Below the pieces are notes generated by a model. That model searched no databases, had not been told where the DNA came from, and saw only the letters and a list, made by a program, of their open reading frames with translations. Shown here in pieces: positions 1-9,819 of a DNA stretch of 64,000 bases (its first letter is position 1; every line of letters starts with the position of its first letter). Both the position numbers and the translations under genes were made by a program. Source of the stretch: Arcicella rosea (GTDB lineage Bacteria; Bacteroidota; Bacteroidia; Cytophagales; Spirosomataceae); the NCBI RefSeq assembly GCF_014204325.1, contig NZ_JACHKT010000016.1:52694-116693 (forward strand), written 5' to 3'.

Positions 1-1
1 A

Positions 2-916
2 ACATTGCCCTCGGAAAACTTTGCTACTGTAGATGGTTTTGGTACGGAGGTTTCGTTGGGATGGACAAGTAAAATTAATAAAGACTGGTCGTACAAAGTA
101 AGAGGTTTCTTTGCTTGGAGTGATAATAAGCAAGTGAAGGTGGATTTAGATAAAGGTTTAACAGGAACGTATCTTGACCCTACGGGGAGATCTACAGATC
201 AAGGCGTTTTGGCTTATAAATATCTTGGAATGTTAAGAACACAAGCCGATGTTGATGCACTTTTAGCCAAATATCCTAACTATACAATAGACGGAGTGAA
301 ACCACTTCCAGGAATGCTATATTATGAAGATTTTCGTGGTGCTAGAAATGCAACTCCAAACCCAGATGGTACCTACTCTTATGCTGAACCAGATGGTAAA
401 ATAGATATAAACGACCGTCAGTACCTGACAAATAAACAAGATAATCATTATGGTTTCGGAATGAATTTCTCTACTACCTACAAGCGTTTTTCATTATCAT
501 TTGCGATGGGTGGTTCTTTTGGCGGACAAAGTATGCTAGAATCTGGAGCAAGAGGTTGGGGTACTTCAGCACAAGTGAATGCTAAAACAAACTTACCTCA
601 GCATTTAACAGACCACTGGACTCCAGAAAATCCGAACGCAAAATATCCAGCCCCAAATTATAGAGGACAAAATAATTTGGATTCAGATTTTTGGTTTGTT
701 AGTTCATTCCAAATGTCTGTAAGAACATTGAATGTATCGTATGAACTACCTGCTAACTTACTTAAAAAATTGAATGTAAATGGTGCTAGAGTATATCTTA
801 CATCAACTAACCCATTGAATTTATATAACCCTTATACTTATAAACAGTATTCTGGAGCGTATGATGTGTATCCAACATTACGTTCATTCTCAGTAGGTTT
901 AAACTTGAATCTATAA
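2..916 (+). CDS. SusC-like TonB-dependent outer-membrane porin, C-terminal part (5' end outside window)
   Basis: This is the last ~305 residues of a SusC/RagA-type TonB-linked porin. The frame is open from the first bases, so the N-terminal carboxypeptidase-like domain, plug and first strands lie upstream of the window. The visible part is rich in alternating aromatic/polar strands typical of an outer-membrane barrel (for example SLSFAMGGSFGG, VRTLNVSYELPANLL) and ends in a short strand, SVGLNLNL. The SusD partner starts 77 bp downstream, the standard susC-susD order. In this setting it most likely imports pectic oligosaccharides, probably RG-II fragments; the substrate is inferred from the downstream enzymes only. 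Confidence 0.93.
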   Translation, partial: TLPSENFATVDGFGTEVSLGWTSKINKDWSYKVRGFFAWSDNKQVKVDLDKGLTGTYLDPTGRSTDQGVLAYKYLGMLRTQADVDALLAKYPNYTIDGVKPLPGMLYYEDFRGARNATPNPDGTYSYAEPDGKIDINDRQYLTNKQDNHYGFGMNFSTTYKRFSLSFAMGGSFGGQSMLESGARGWGTSAQVNAKTNLPQHLTDHWTPENPNAKYPAPNYRGQNNLDSDFWFVSSFQMSVRTLNVSYELPANLLKKLNVNGARVYLTSTNPLNLYNPYTYKQYSGAYDVYPTLRSFSVGLNLNL

Positions 917-993
917 TTAATTACCCATATTTTCTTATTCAGAAGGTAGTGAAATTCTACCAATGAAATTGAAAACTTAATTATTACAGAAAA

Positions 994-2838
994 ATGAAAA
1001 AGAAATATATTTTATGGTCGGCACTTTGTTCTATGCTTGCTTTGGCAAGTTGTGAAAGTGTGTTAGATAAAACAGACTTAGGAGGAGCATCGCCTGATTT
1101 AATCTCTGGAGATTCGGTATTAGCCAATATTGCACTAAATTATGTGTATAACCAAAATTTACCTAGCTGGGGTGGAGTAACAGACGTAACTGGTTTGGGG
1201 GGTAGTGTCTATTCAGAAGAATCATTTAATCAGGGAAGTTCAGCGAATAAATACTTAGAAGGAACAATTACTGCAACAGACGTTACTGATTTTGGAACTT
1301 CTTTAAATGCAACCAATAATTATGGAAAAATACGAACCATCAATTCGTTTATTTATGATTTAGGATCTGATAAATTGATGGACAATGGTGCTAGAAACAG
1401 ATTATTAGCTCAAGCATACTTTTTTAGAGCTTGGCGATATTTTGAATTAGTGAAATTGTATGGCGGTGTACCTTTGGTACTAACTCCACAAGATGCTGTT
1501 GGTGACGAAGCTCGTGAGGCAACTTTTATTCCTAGAAATACCACAACCCAATGTTATGCTCAGATGTCCGCAGATTTAGATACTGCCATCAAGTACTTGC
1601 CTTCGGTTTGGTCATTACCAAATACAAACTGGGGTAGAATTACCAAAGGAGCCGCAGCTGCTTTGAAGGGAAGAATATCAATGTATGCAGCTAGCCCACA
1701 ATTTAACCCAAATGATGTTGCGGCAAAATGGCAGACAGCTTATGATGCCAATAAGCAAGCTTTTGATATTCTAACAGCAAGTGGGGCAAAACTTTTTGCT
1801 GATTATGGAAAAATGTGGTTTACAGAAGTAGGAAATACAGAAGCTGTTTTTATTACAGGCTTTAATAATTCACAAGGTGATCAGCAAAGAAGAAATAACG
1901 GTTGGGAAGCAAGTACTCGCCCAAGATATGCTACAGGTTCTGGTGGTGGTTCTAACATTCCTTCTTGGGATTTAGTAAAAGCATATCCAATGAAAGATGG
2001 AAAAAAACCAGGTGTTTCTTCTAAATATACTTATTCCGACCAATTATTTTACAAAGATCGTGATCCACGTTTTGAAAAAACAATTGCTTATAATGGTTGT
2101 ACTTGGCCGATGACGAATGTTACGAATAATAGATTATGGACTTATATTCAATTAAATAATCAAAATAGATACATATCAGTAGAAAATGGTTCAGTAAATA
2201 TCAGCAATACAGGTTTTTATTGTAGAAAAGCACTACAGACTTCTGATGTTGCTACTTCGCCAGTGGATGCTTCAAACACTATTTATTCAGGAACTGACTG
2301 GATGGAAATTCGTTTTGCAGAGGTATTATTAAACTTAGCTGAAGCTGCTACAGGAGTAGGAAGATTAGATGAAGCCTATACACAATTAAAAGCAGTTCGT
2401 GCGAGAGCTGGCATAGAAGCTGGTACGGACGGCCTTTATGGCTTAAAAGCAAATATGACTCGTGCTGAAATGTTTACGGCAATTCTTGACGAAAGACAAG
2501 TAGAGTTTGCTTTTGAGGGAAAACGTTTCTGGGATTTAAGACGTTGGAAATTGCTTGAGAAAACATTCAACGGAAGTAAAGGAACTAAGGTTGAGATTAG
2601 ACTTAAAACGACTGGAGTCCCTGTAGATTTCGCAGCTACTCGTGATGGAATGAAGTTAGACGATGTTTATACAAACTATTTGACGGTTGTTTTAACGCCA
2701 AATGGCTTAATGTCAAGACCAGCAATTGCTTGGAAACCAGAGTATTATTTCTTCCCAATTCCAACAGGAGCATTGAATAATAATCCGTTGATTATCCAAA
2801 ATAATACTTGGGGTGGTTCGTTTGACCCTTTACAATAA
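994..2838 (+). CDS. SusD/RagB-family glycan-binding lipoprotein
   Basis: Surface lipoprotein that caps the SusC porin and captures glycan. A lipoprotein signal peptide is visible, with the lipidated Cys at residue 20 (motif LASC). The helical SusD core shows around residues 130-160 (LLAQAYFFRAWRYFELVKLYGG) and again near 499-520 (DERQVEFAFEGKRFWDLRRW), both hallmarks of the family, and the 614-residue length is normal. It ends PLIIQNNTWGG, like many SusD proteins. It follows the susC end by 77 bp with no terminator between them, so the pair is probably co-transcribed. A strong hairpin terminator lies ~30 bp after the stop, so the pair may end its own transcript. Confidence 0.95.
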   Translation: MKKKYILWSALCSMLALASCESVLDKTDLGGASPDLISGDSVLANIALNYVYNQNLPSWGGVTDVTGLGGSVYSEESFNQGSSANKYLEGTITATDVTDFGTSLNATNNYGKIRTINSFIYDLGSDKLMDNGARNRLLAQAYFFRAWRYFELVKLYGGVPLVLTPQDAVGDEAREATFIPRNTTTQCYAQMSADLDTAIKYLPSVWSLPNTNWGRITKGAAAALKGRISMYAASPQFNPNDVAAKWQTAYDANKQAFDILTASGAKLFADYGKMWFTEVGNTEAVFITGFNNSQGDQQRRNNGWEASTRPRYATGSGGGSNIPSWDLVKAYPMKDGKKPGVSSKYTYSDQLFYKDRDPRFEKTIAYNGCTWPMTNVTNNRLWTYIQLNNQNRYISVENGSVNISNTGFYCRKALQTSDVATSPVDASNTIYSGTDWMEIRFAEVLLNLAEAATGVGRLDEAYTQLKAVRARAGIEAGTDGLYGLKANMTRAEMFTAILDERQVEFAFEGKRFWDLRRWKLLEKTFNGSKGTKVEIRLKTTGVPVDFAATRDGMKLDDVYTNYLTVVLTPNGLMSRPAIAWKPEYYFFPIPTGALNNNPLIIQNNTWGGSFDPLQ

Positions 2839-2869
2839 ATTTGATTAAATCTTTTGATAATATATTATA

Positions 2870-2901
2870 ATGAAGGCTTCATTTGAAGCCTTCATTTTTT
2901 G
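2870..2901 (+). terminator. Rho-independent terminator after susD
   Basis: An 11-bp perfect inverted repeat (ATGAAGGCTTC at 2870-2880 and GAAGCCTTCAT at 2885-2895) with a 4-nt loop is followed by TTTTTG. It lies 31 bp after the SusD stop and separates the SusCD transcript from the PL1 gene. Confidence 0.88.
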
Positions 2902-2956
2902 TTTTATTTATCCGGTTCTATCTTGCTTTTATCATTAAAGCTTAGTGTTATTTTGA

Positions 2957-3021
2957 GATAATATCCTATATAAAATTGAAAATTTTTTATATATCAATCT
3001 CAATAATTAGTACTAATTTTG
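2957..3021 (+). promoter_or_regulatory. Operator plus -7 box upstream of PL1 (site A)
   Basis: GATAATATCCTATATAA begins at 2957 and a Bacteroidota -7 box TAATTTTG (TAnnTTTG consensus) sits at 3014-3021, 57 bp after the operator start. The same arrangement is found at sites B (5067), C (30618) and D (41888). Site A has the most diverged core: GATAATAT is kept but the ATTGTATAAT palindrome is degraded. The leader to the PL1 start is ~136 nt, and I see no other structure in it. Confidence 0.55.
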
Positions 3022-3157
3022 GAAATAATATACTTTTTTAGCTAATTGTAATTATTGGTCTAGCAAAAGTTTTCATAAACGTAACATGCTTAGTTTTGAT
3101 GGTCTAAAAAGTAGATTTTGGGCTGATAATCAAGACTAAATTTATTAACAATCATTC

Positions 3158-4798
3158 ATGAAAAAGAAGTTTTTCTCAACGATACTCCGTGTAGTATTGG
3201 TTTTGCTAACAGTACAGCAATCGGTTGTGGCACAGTATCCACAGATTCCTGCTGCTATCCAAAAACAAAGTGACTCGTTGCTCAATGCAGCTAGATTACA
3301 GTCTGATATTGCTTGGCAACAAGCTTTGCCAATTATTCAAAAAGAGTCTCGTGAAGGTAAACCATATATTCCTTGGGCGGCTCGTCCTATAGATTTACCT
3401 CAGGCTAGTATTCCTGCTTTCCCAGGTGCAGAAGGTGGTGGAGCTTACTCTTTTGGCGGTCGTGGTGGTAAAGTATATGTGGTAACAAGTCTTGAAGATA
3501 ATGGTGTTGGTTCATTGCGTGAAGCTTGTGAAAAAGGCGGAGCAAGAACAATTGTTTTCAATGTTTCAGGTATTATTCGTTTAAAAACGCCGCTAATTAT
3601 TCGTGCTCCATATATTACAATTGCTGGTCAAACAGCACCGGGCGATGGAATCTGTGTAGCTGGCGAATCTGTTTGGATTAATACCCACGATGTCGTGATT
3701 CGTTTTATGCGTTTCAGAAGAGGCGAAACAGGAGTTGGTCGTCGTGATGATTCAATTGGAGGAAACCCAATTGGAAATATTATGATTGATCACGTATCGG
3801 CAAGTTGGGGCTTAGATGAAAATATGTCGATGTATCGCCACATGTATAATGATAGTACAGGAAAAATCGAAGATAAATTGCCGACTGTAAATATTACGAT
3901 TCAAAACTCAATTTTCTCTGAAGCACTAGATACTTGGAATCACGCTTTCGGAAGTACTTTGGGCGGGGAAAACTGTACGTTCATGAGAAATCTTTGGGCA
4001 GATAATGCTGGGCGTAATCCATCAATCGGTTGGTTTGGAATTTTCAACTTTGTAAACAACGTGATGTTCAACTGGGTACACCGTTCTACTGATGGTGGAG
4101 ATTACCGTGCAATGTACAATATTATCAATAACTACTATAAACCAGGTCCACTTACTCCAAAGGATTCTCCAATTGGTTATCGTATTTTGAAACCAGAAGC
4201 TGGAAGAAGTAAATTAGGATATTTAACGTTCGGTCGTGCTTACGTACATGGAAATATCATGGAAGGCAATGAACGTGTTACGAAAGATAACTGGGATGGC
4301 GGCGTACAGGTAGAAAATTTCCCGAACGCCGATAAATATGCGGCTGATATGAAGTGGAATCAACCATTGCCAATGCCAAAATTGACGATACTTCCAGCAA
4401 CTCAAGCTCGTGATTATGTATTGGCAAATGCTGGTGCAATTTTACCCATCAGAGATGCTGTCGATACTCGTGTTATCGAGCAGGTTCGTACTGGTAAAAT
4501 CACTTATAAAGAAGATGTAAAATTGCCAGAAACGCAATTTAAGCACCGTCGTTTACCGATTGATTCTTATAAAAATGGTATCATTACAGATATTAATCAA
4601 GTCGGAGGTTATCCAGTTTATAAAGGTGTTCCTTACAAAGATTCAGACAGCGATGGAATGCCAGATGCTTGGGAGTTGAAAAATGGATTGAACCCGAAAG
4701 ATGCTTCTGATGCTGCAAAAGACAGAAACAAAGATGGTTACACCAATATCGAAGAGTATTTAAACAGCGTGGTTACTTTAAAAACAGTAAAGCCATAA
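3158..4798 (+). CDS. PL1-family pectate lyase with C-terminal calcium-binding repeat
   Basis: Secreted polysaccharide lyase that would cut the homogalacturonan backbone (alpha-1,4-galacturonate) by beta-elimination. A signal peptide ends near residue 25 (VVAQYPQ). The parallel beta-helix starts with the typical FPGAEGGGAYSFGGRGGKVY at about residue 88, continues with SLREACEKGGARTIVFNVSG, and shows the PL1 signature IDHVSASWGLDENMS around Asp211-His212. Residues ~495-540 (DSDSDGMPDAWE..., DRNKDGYTNIEEYL) form an EF-hand-like or dockerin-like calcium repeat often seen at the end of Bacteroidota lyases. It stands alone between two terminators and has its own operator-promoter (site A). Subfamily is not assigned; Ca2+ dependence is expected from the family. 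Confidence 0.88.
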   Translation: MKKKFFSTILRVVLVLLTVQQSVVAQYPQIPAAIQKQSDSLLNAARLQSDIAWQQALPIIQKESREGKPYIPWAARPIDLPQASIPAFPGAEGGGAYSFGGRGGKVYVVTSLEDNGVGSLREACEKGGARTIVFNVSGIIRLKTPLIIRAPYITIAGQTAPGDGICVAGESVWINTHDVVIRFMRFRRGETGVGRRDDSIGGNPIGNIMIDHVSASWGLDENMSMYRHMYNDSTGKIEDKLPTVNITIQNSIFSEALDTWNHAFGSTLGGENCTFMRNLWADNAGRNPSIGWFGIFNFVNNVMFNWVHRSTDGGDYRAMYNIINNYYKPGPLTPKDSPIGYRILKPEAGRSKLGYLTFGRAYVHGNIMEGNERVTKDNWDGGVQVENFPNADKYAADMKWNQPLPMPKLTILPATQARDYVLANAGAILPIRDAVDTRVIEQVRTGKITYKEDVKLPETQFKHRRLPIDSYKNGIITDINQVGGYPVYKGVPYKDSDSDGMPDAWELKNGLNPKDASDAAKDRNKDGYTNIEEYLNSVVTLKTVKP

Positions 4799-4821
4799 AA
4801 GAGTATTCTGAAAAAGTAGGA

Positions 4822-4853
4822 GGGAGATTGTTCAAGCAGTCTCCCTTTTTATT
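4822..4853 (+). terminator. Rho-independent terminator after PL1 gene
   Basis: GGGAGA at 4822-4827 pairs with TCTCCC at 4840-4845 (stem extended by TTG/CAG with one mismatch) and is followed by a T-rich run TTTTTATTTT. It lies ~23 bp after the PL1 stop. Confidence 0.82.
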
Positions 4854-5066
4854 TTATCATTATTCTATAAGAAATTAGCTAAAAATGGAAGTAATAATTT
4901 TGTGTTTTTAATACTGCTTATAACTTCTTTAAAGCGGGAATAAACTACTGATTTTCAGTATATATAGAAATATTTTAAGAAATTATAGGGAATAACACTT
5001 CAAAAATCCAGTTGATACACATCGCTTTTGACCTGATTTATAGGGTAGTTTTCTAAGAAAAGATTT

Positions 5067-5131
5067 GATAATATTGTATAATAGCTTGAGAAAATGATAT
5101 AAATACATGAGATTGATTCTTTCTAATTTTG
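5067..5131 (+). promoter_or_regulatory. Operator plus -7 box of the main RG-II operon (site B)
   Basis: GATAATATTGTATAATAG starts at 5067 with the near-palindrome ATTGTATAAT at 5073-5082. A second half-site, GATATAAATA, starts 29 bp later at 5096. The -7 box TAATTTTG is at 5124-5131, 57 bp from the operator start. This arrangement is shared with sites A, C and D, so a common activator binding around -64 is inferred. The leader to the chosen ATG is ~135 nt. Confidence 0.68.
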
Positions 5132-5266
5132 TATTGAAGTATAGAAATAGCAAAATAATAAATCAAATAAATTATATTCTTTGACGAACTTGTGCCTGTT
5201 CTTAGATAAAGAGCTAATTACAAGCGAATTTTAAATAGATTGATTGGTAGAAATTACCCAAGTAAT

Positions 5267-8200
5267 ATGACGGGTTTAACATATAAAATATATTTTATTA
5301 TCACGGCTGTTTTATTGAACAGCTTTCAAATTTTTGCACAAAAGCCAAAAGTTGAAAAGCCGCTTCCGCCTGTTTATCTTGGTGCTAATTCAACACTTGC
5401 CTATACTCCCGATGCCCAAGGTAATCGTATTCCAGATTTTTCATATTGTGGTTATATGGCTGGCGAACAAGCCATTCCTACAGTTGACATTAAAGTAATT
5501 GTTGCTGCCAAAGCTGGTGATGCAACGCTTCGTATTCAATCCGCCATTGATTACGTCGCTACTTTGGTTCCCGATAAAGATGGTTTTCGGGGTGCAGTTT
5601 TGTTGGAAAAAGGAATTTTTGAAGTATCAGGCAGTTTAAAAATAAATACTTCAGGAATTGTTTTGCGTGGAAGTGGAGTCGGAGAGAAGGGAACAATAAT
5701 TTTAGGAACAGGCGAAAGTCGTGAAAACTTGATTACGATTGCTGGGAAAAATGATAAGTTAAAAGAAACAGAAGATAAAATTATCAATCCATATATTCCT
5801 GTCAATTCAACTAAAGTAAAGGTTGAGTTTGCTAGTAAATATAAAATTGGAGATAAAGTAATTATTCATCGTCCTTCCACAAAAGAATGGATTGGAAAAT
5901 TAGGTACAGACCATTTTGGCGGTGGAGTAACAGCTTTGGGTTGGAAGGCTGGTCAGCGAGATATTTTTTGGGATAGAACCATTGTTGCCATCGACGGAAA
6001 TGAAATTACGTTAGACGTTCCTCTCACCACTGCTTTAGACGAAAATTATGGTGGCGGATTTATTTCAAAATATGCTTGGAATGGAAGAATAGCCCAATGT
6101 GGCGTTGAGAATCTTAGTTTAGAATCAACTTATGACATTGCAAATCCCAAAGATGAAGACCATCGTTGGGTGGCGATTGCCTTTGAAAATATTACGGATG
6201 CTTGGGTAAGACAAGTTACTTTCAAGCATTTTGCAAGTTCAGCAGTAAACGTGTTGGAAACGGCAAAAAGAATTACGGTAGAAGACTGCCAATCTTTAGC
6301 ACCAATTTCAGAAATCGGTGGTCAGCGTCGTTTTACTTTCTTTACAACTGGTCAGCAAACACTTTTCCAAAGACTGTATTCCGAATTTGGCTATCATGAT
6401 TTTGCGGTTGGTTTCTGTGCTGCCGGCCCAAATGCTTTTGTGCAATGTGAAGCACATTTACCTTTTAGCTTTAGTGGAACGATTGATAGTTGGGCTTCGG
6501 GAGTTTTGTTTGATATTGTCAATATCGACGGACAAGCTTTGAGTTACGCTAATCGTGGACAAGACGGACAAGGTGCAGGTTGGACGGCAGCGAATTCTGT
6601 TTTTTGGCAATGTTCAGCTTCAAGAGTTGACTGTTTTCAAGCACCAACAGCACAAAATTGGGCATTTGGTACTTGGTCACAATTTACTGGAAATGGTTAT
6701 TGGGATATGTCAAACGAACATATCAATCCAAGAAGTTTATATTATGCACAGTTGAAAGACAGAATAGGTTTGAAATTAGCCAACAGAGCCATTTTATTTG
6801 CTGTTCCTTCAGAAGCATCAAGTAGCCCGAAGGTGGAAGTAGCAATGGCTTTGACGAAACAAGCAGAAAATCCAGTTCAAACATTGCAAGAATTTATTGC
6901 TCAAGCTGCGACTAGAGAAAGTATTCCCACCCAAGCCAATGTATCAACTATCGACCAAATCGGCATCAAAAAAGTTAATCCAATCAAAAAATCTGACATT
7001 TTACAGATTCAAAATGGTTGGTTAGTCCGTGGCAATCGTCTTGTTTCAGGCAGAAAACAAGAAGTACCTTGGTGGTCGGGAAGTGCCAGACCTTATGCTT
7101 TAGAAAATGCAAAAGCACATATTACACGTTTCGTTCCGAGACAAACTGGCAAAGGATTGACGGATAATTTGGAAAGTTTAACGGATTGGATGAAAGAAAA
7201 TAACGTAACTGCCATCGACCATAATTATGGACTTTGGTATGAACGTCGCCGTGATGACCATGAACGAATCCGTAGAATTGATGGTGATGTTTGTCCACCA
7301 TTTTATGAATTGCCTTTTGCTAGAAGTGGGAGAGAAACAGCTTATGATGGTTTAAGTAAGTACGATTTAACAAAATACAATAAATGGTATTGGAACAGAC
7401 TAAAACAATTTGCCGATTTAGCTGACCAAAAAGGATTATTACTAATACACCAAAATTACTTCCAACATAATATTATTGAGGCTGGCGCACATTATGCCGA
7501 TTTCCCGTGGCGACCAGCCAATAATATTAACAATACAGGTTTCCCCGAACCTGTACCTTATGCAGGCGATAAACGGATTTTTATGGCGGAACAATTTTAT
7601 GATGTTTCGCATCCTGTTCGTCGAGAAATTCATAGAGCTTATATCCGTAAATGTCTTGAAAATTTCAAAGAAAATGATGGAGTAATTCAGCTTATCAGTG
7701 CTGAATACACAGGGCCATTACACTTTGTACAGTTCTGGATAGACGTTATCAAAGAATGGGAAAAAGAAACAGGAAAAAAAGTAATTGTTGGTTTAAGTAC
7801 CACAAAAGATGTACAAGATGCGATTTTGGCGGATGCAGAAAGAGCTGCTGTAATTGATGTAATCGACATTCGTTATTGGCATTTTCAAGCAAATGGAATG
7901 ACTTATGCACCTTTAGGCGGACAAAATTTAGCACCACGCCAACATGCAAGATTGTTGAATCCTAAAAAAAGCTCGTTTGAACAAGTATATCGTGCCGTGA
8001 ATGAATACAAACAAAAATTTCCAGAGAAAGCTGTGATGTATTCTGCCGATAGTTTTGATGCAATGGGTTGGGCAGTTTTAATGGCAGGAGGTTCTCTACC
8101 TAATATTCCTGTCGTTCAAAATCCTCAATTTTTACAGGATGTAGCAACGATGAAACCTGTTGAATTGGCTGAAAAAACTATCAATCAATGGGCAATGGCT

Positions 8201-8413
8201 AATCCTGAAAAAGGCTATTTAATTTATAATGAAGGACAGAACGCTGTAAAACTTGATTTAACCCAGCAAAAAGCGACTTTCAAAGTAAATTATATCAATC
8301 CTAAAACTGGAGAAATTAGCAAACAAGAAGAGAAAGTAAAAGGCGGAAAAACGGTTCAACTAAATAATAAATCCTCTGAAACAACAGTCATTTGGCTTAG
8401 AAAAATATCATGA
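5267..8413 (+). CDS. Secreted beta-helix plus TIM-barrel-like protein (DUF6298-type), putative pectin enzyme
   Basis: About 1048 residues from the ATG at 5267, chosen over an upstream TTG because it begins a clean signal peptide ending ...FQIFAQ. The N-terminal half (after the PDFSYCGY motif) is a pectate-lyase-like parallel beta-helix with IQSAIDYV, GAVLLEKGIFEVSG and IVLRGSGVGEKGTIIL. The C-terminal half, from about residue 590, looks like a (beta/alpha)8 glycosidase-type domain: DHNYGLWYERRRDDHERIRR, HPVRREIHRAYIRK, VIQLISAEYTGPLHFVQFWIDVI, DIRYWHF. From memory this matches proteins labelled DUF6298. No activity is known to me. As first gene of the RG-II operon it could supply a side-chain cleavage not covered by the other enzymes. 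It overlaps the next gene by 4 bp (ATGA). Confidence 0.72.
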   Translation: MTGLTYKIYFIITAVLLNSFQIFAQKPKVEKPLPPVYLGANSTLAYTPDAQGNRIPDFSYCGYMAGEQAIPTVDIKVIVAAKAGDATLRIQSAIDYVATLVPDKDGFRGAVLLEKGIFEVSGSLKINTSGIVLRGSGVGEKGTIILGTGESRENLITIAGKNDKLKETEDKIINPYIPVNSTKVKVEFASKYKIGDKVIIHRPSTKEWIGKLGTDHFGGGVTALGWKAGQRDIFWDRTIVAIDGNEITLDVPLTTALDENYGGGFISKYAWNGRIAQCGVENLSLESTYDIANPKDEDHRWVAIAFENITDAWVRQVTFKHFASSAVNVLETAKRITVEDCQSLAPISEIGGQRRFTFFTTGQQTLFQRLYSEFGYHDFAVGFCAAGPNAFVQCEAHLPFSFSGTIDSWASGVLFDIVNIDGQALSYANRGQDGQGAGWTAANSVFWQCSASRVDCFQAPTAQNWAFGTWSQFTGNGYWDMSNEHINPRSLYYAQLKDRIGLKLANRAILFAVPSEASSSPKVEVAMALTKQAENPVQTLQEFIAQAATRESIPTQANVSTIDQIGIKKVNPIKKSDILQIQNGWLVRGNRLVSGRKQEVPWWSGSARPYALENAKAHITRFVPRQTGKGLTDNLESLTDWMKENNVTAIDHNYGLWYERRRDDHERIRRIDGDVCPPFYELPFARSGRETAYDGLSKYDLTKYNKWYWNRLKQFADLADQKGLLLIHQNYFQHNIIEAGAHYADFPWRPANNINNTGFPEPVPYAGDKRIFMAEQFYDVSHPVRREIHRAYIRKCLENFKENDGVIQLISAEYTGPLHFVQFWIDVIKEWEKETGKKVIVGLSTTKDVQDAILADAERAAVIDVIDIRYWHFQANGMTYAPLGGQNLAPRQHARLLNPKKSSFEQVYRAVNEYKQKFPEKAVMYSADSFDAMGWAVLMAGGSLPNIPVVQNPQFLQDVATMKPVELAEKTINQWAMANPEKGYLIYNEGQNAVKLDLTQQKATFKVNYINPKTGEISKQEEKVKGGKTVQLNNKSSETTVIWLRKIS

Positions 8414-9807
8414 AACACTATTCTCTATATAAAATATTAAGTATTCTTTTTAGCTGTTTGATATTGCTTTCAGCTTGTCATTCTTCAAAACTAGCTGATT
8501 TAAAAGTATCAGAAAATGGAAGATTTATTGCCACAAAAGATGGAAAACCTTTCTTTTGGTTGGGTGATACAGGCTGGCTTTTATTCAATAAATTAACTCG
8601 TGAAGAAACCGAAACATATCTTGAAGACAGAAAACAAAAAGGTTTTAACGTAATTCAAGTAATGGTTTTACATACCACAGAAGCCGTAAACGCTTATGGA
8701 GATTCTGCTTTGGTGAACCGAGATGTAGCAAAACCAAAATTGACAAAAGGCAATAATTCTACGAATGAAGAGGAGTATGATTTTTGGGATCATGTAGATT
8801 TTGTCATCAAAAAAGCGGAAGAAAAAGGCATTTATATGGCATTGGTTCCTGTGTGGGGAGGAAATGTAAAAGCTGGTCATGTTTCACAAAAACAGGCTGA
8901 AATATATGCGTCTCTTTTAGCGAATCGCTACAAAAATCAATCAAATATTATTTGGCTAAATGGCGGAGATATAAAAGGAAGTGACTCGTTGGCTGTTTGG
9001 AAAAAGATTGGAAAAACCATCAATGATATTGATAAAAAGCATTTAATTACTTTCCACCCAAGAGGAAGAACGTCTTCTTCTGATTGGTTTCACAACGAAA
9101 ATTGGTTGGATTTCAACATGGTTCAATCAGGACATAAATCGTATGAACAAGATACTTCTGCCAACGAGAAACGTCATTTTGGGGAAGATAATTGGAAGTT
9201 TATCAACGATGATTATCGCATGAATCCGATTAAGCCGACTATTGATGGTGAACCATCTTACGAAGGAATTCCACACGGTTTACATGATTCTCTAGCAACA
9301 AGATGGACGGCAGATGATGTCCGTCGATATGGATATTGGTCGGTTTTTGCAGGAGCATTTGGTTATACTTATGGGCAAAACGAAGTAATGCAAATGCACA
9401 AAGGTTATTCTAGCTCTACTTCTTTTGGCCCAAGAGAAAAATGGTCGGTTGGGATAAAAGCTTTAGGTTCAAGCCAGATGATTCATTTAAAAAATCTCAT
9501 GCTTTCAAAACCATTTTTTGATTTTGTACCAGACCAAAGTTTAGTACTAGACCAAGGTTCAAGATATGATTACTTAGTGGCAACGAAAGCGAAAAGTACC
9601 GCTTTGATTTATACTTATACGGGTAGAAATTTTAAAGTAAATATGGAAAAAATAGCTGGAGAACAAGTAAAAGCTTCTTGGTATAGTCCAAGAGATGGGA
9701 AAACGCTTGAAATTGGTGTATTCGATAACAAAGGAGAACAGGCATTTAATCCGCCAGCTGAACCTAAAAATGGCAATGATTGGGTATTAATCTTGGATTC
9801 AAAATAG
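8410..9807 (+). CDS. GH140 endo-apiosidase-like lipoprotein (DUF4038)
   Basis: Predicted retaining glycoside hydrolase of family GH140, which cleaves the D-apiose to galacturonate link releasing RG-II side chains A and B. A lipobox LLSAC gives a lipidated Cys23. The DUF4038 TIM barrel opens with GRFIATKDGKPFFWLGDTGWLLF and has the family signatures WLNGGD (Asp187) and IDGEPSYE (Glu281), the expected acid/base and nucleophile. The C-terminal ~90 residues (YLVATKAKSTALIYTYTGRNFKVN ... WYSPRDGKTLEIG) are the usual putative collagen-binding-like beta domain. Translationally coupled to the upstream gene. GH140 is one of the most diagnostic RG-II enzymes here. Confidence 0.88.
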   Translation: MKHYSLYKILSILFSCLILLSACHSSKLADLKVSENGRFIATKDGKPFFWLGDTGWLLFNKLTREETETYLEDRKQKGFNVIQVMVLHTTEAVNAYGDSALVNRDVAKPKLTKGNNSTNEEEYDFWDHVDFVIKKAEEKGIYMALVPVWGGNVKAGHVSQKQAEIYASLLANRYKNQSNIIWLNGGDIKGSDSLAVWKKIGKTINDIDKKHLITFHPRGRTSSSDWFHNENWLDFNMVQSGHKSYEQDTSANEKRHFGEDNWKFINDDYRMNPIKPTIDGEPSYEGIPHGLHDSLATRWTADDVRRYGYWSVFAGAFGYTYGQNEVMQMHKGYSSSTSFGPREKWSVGIKALGSSQMIHLKNLMLSKPFFDFVPDQSLVLDQGSRYDYLVATKAKSTALIYTYTGRNFKVNMEKIAGEQVKASWYSPRDGKTLEIGVFDNKGEQAFNPPAEPKNGNDWVLILDSK

Positions 9808-9819
9808 CCTGAAAATCAA

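Noticed and set aside
5267..8413. Assignment of the beta-helix/TIM-barrel protein to GH139 or GH137
   Set aside because: Tempting because these RG-II families are otherwise missing, but I could not match any motif to them.
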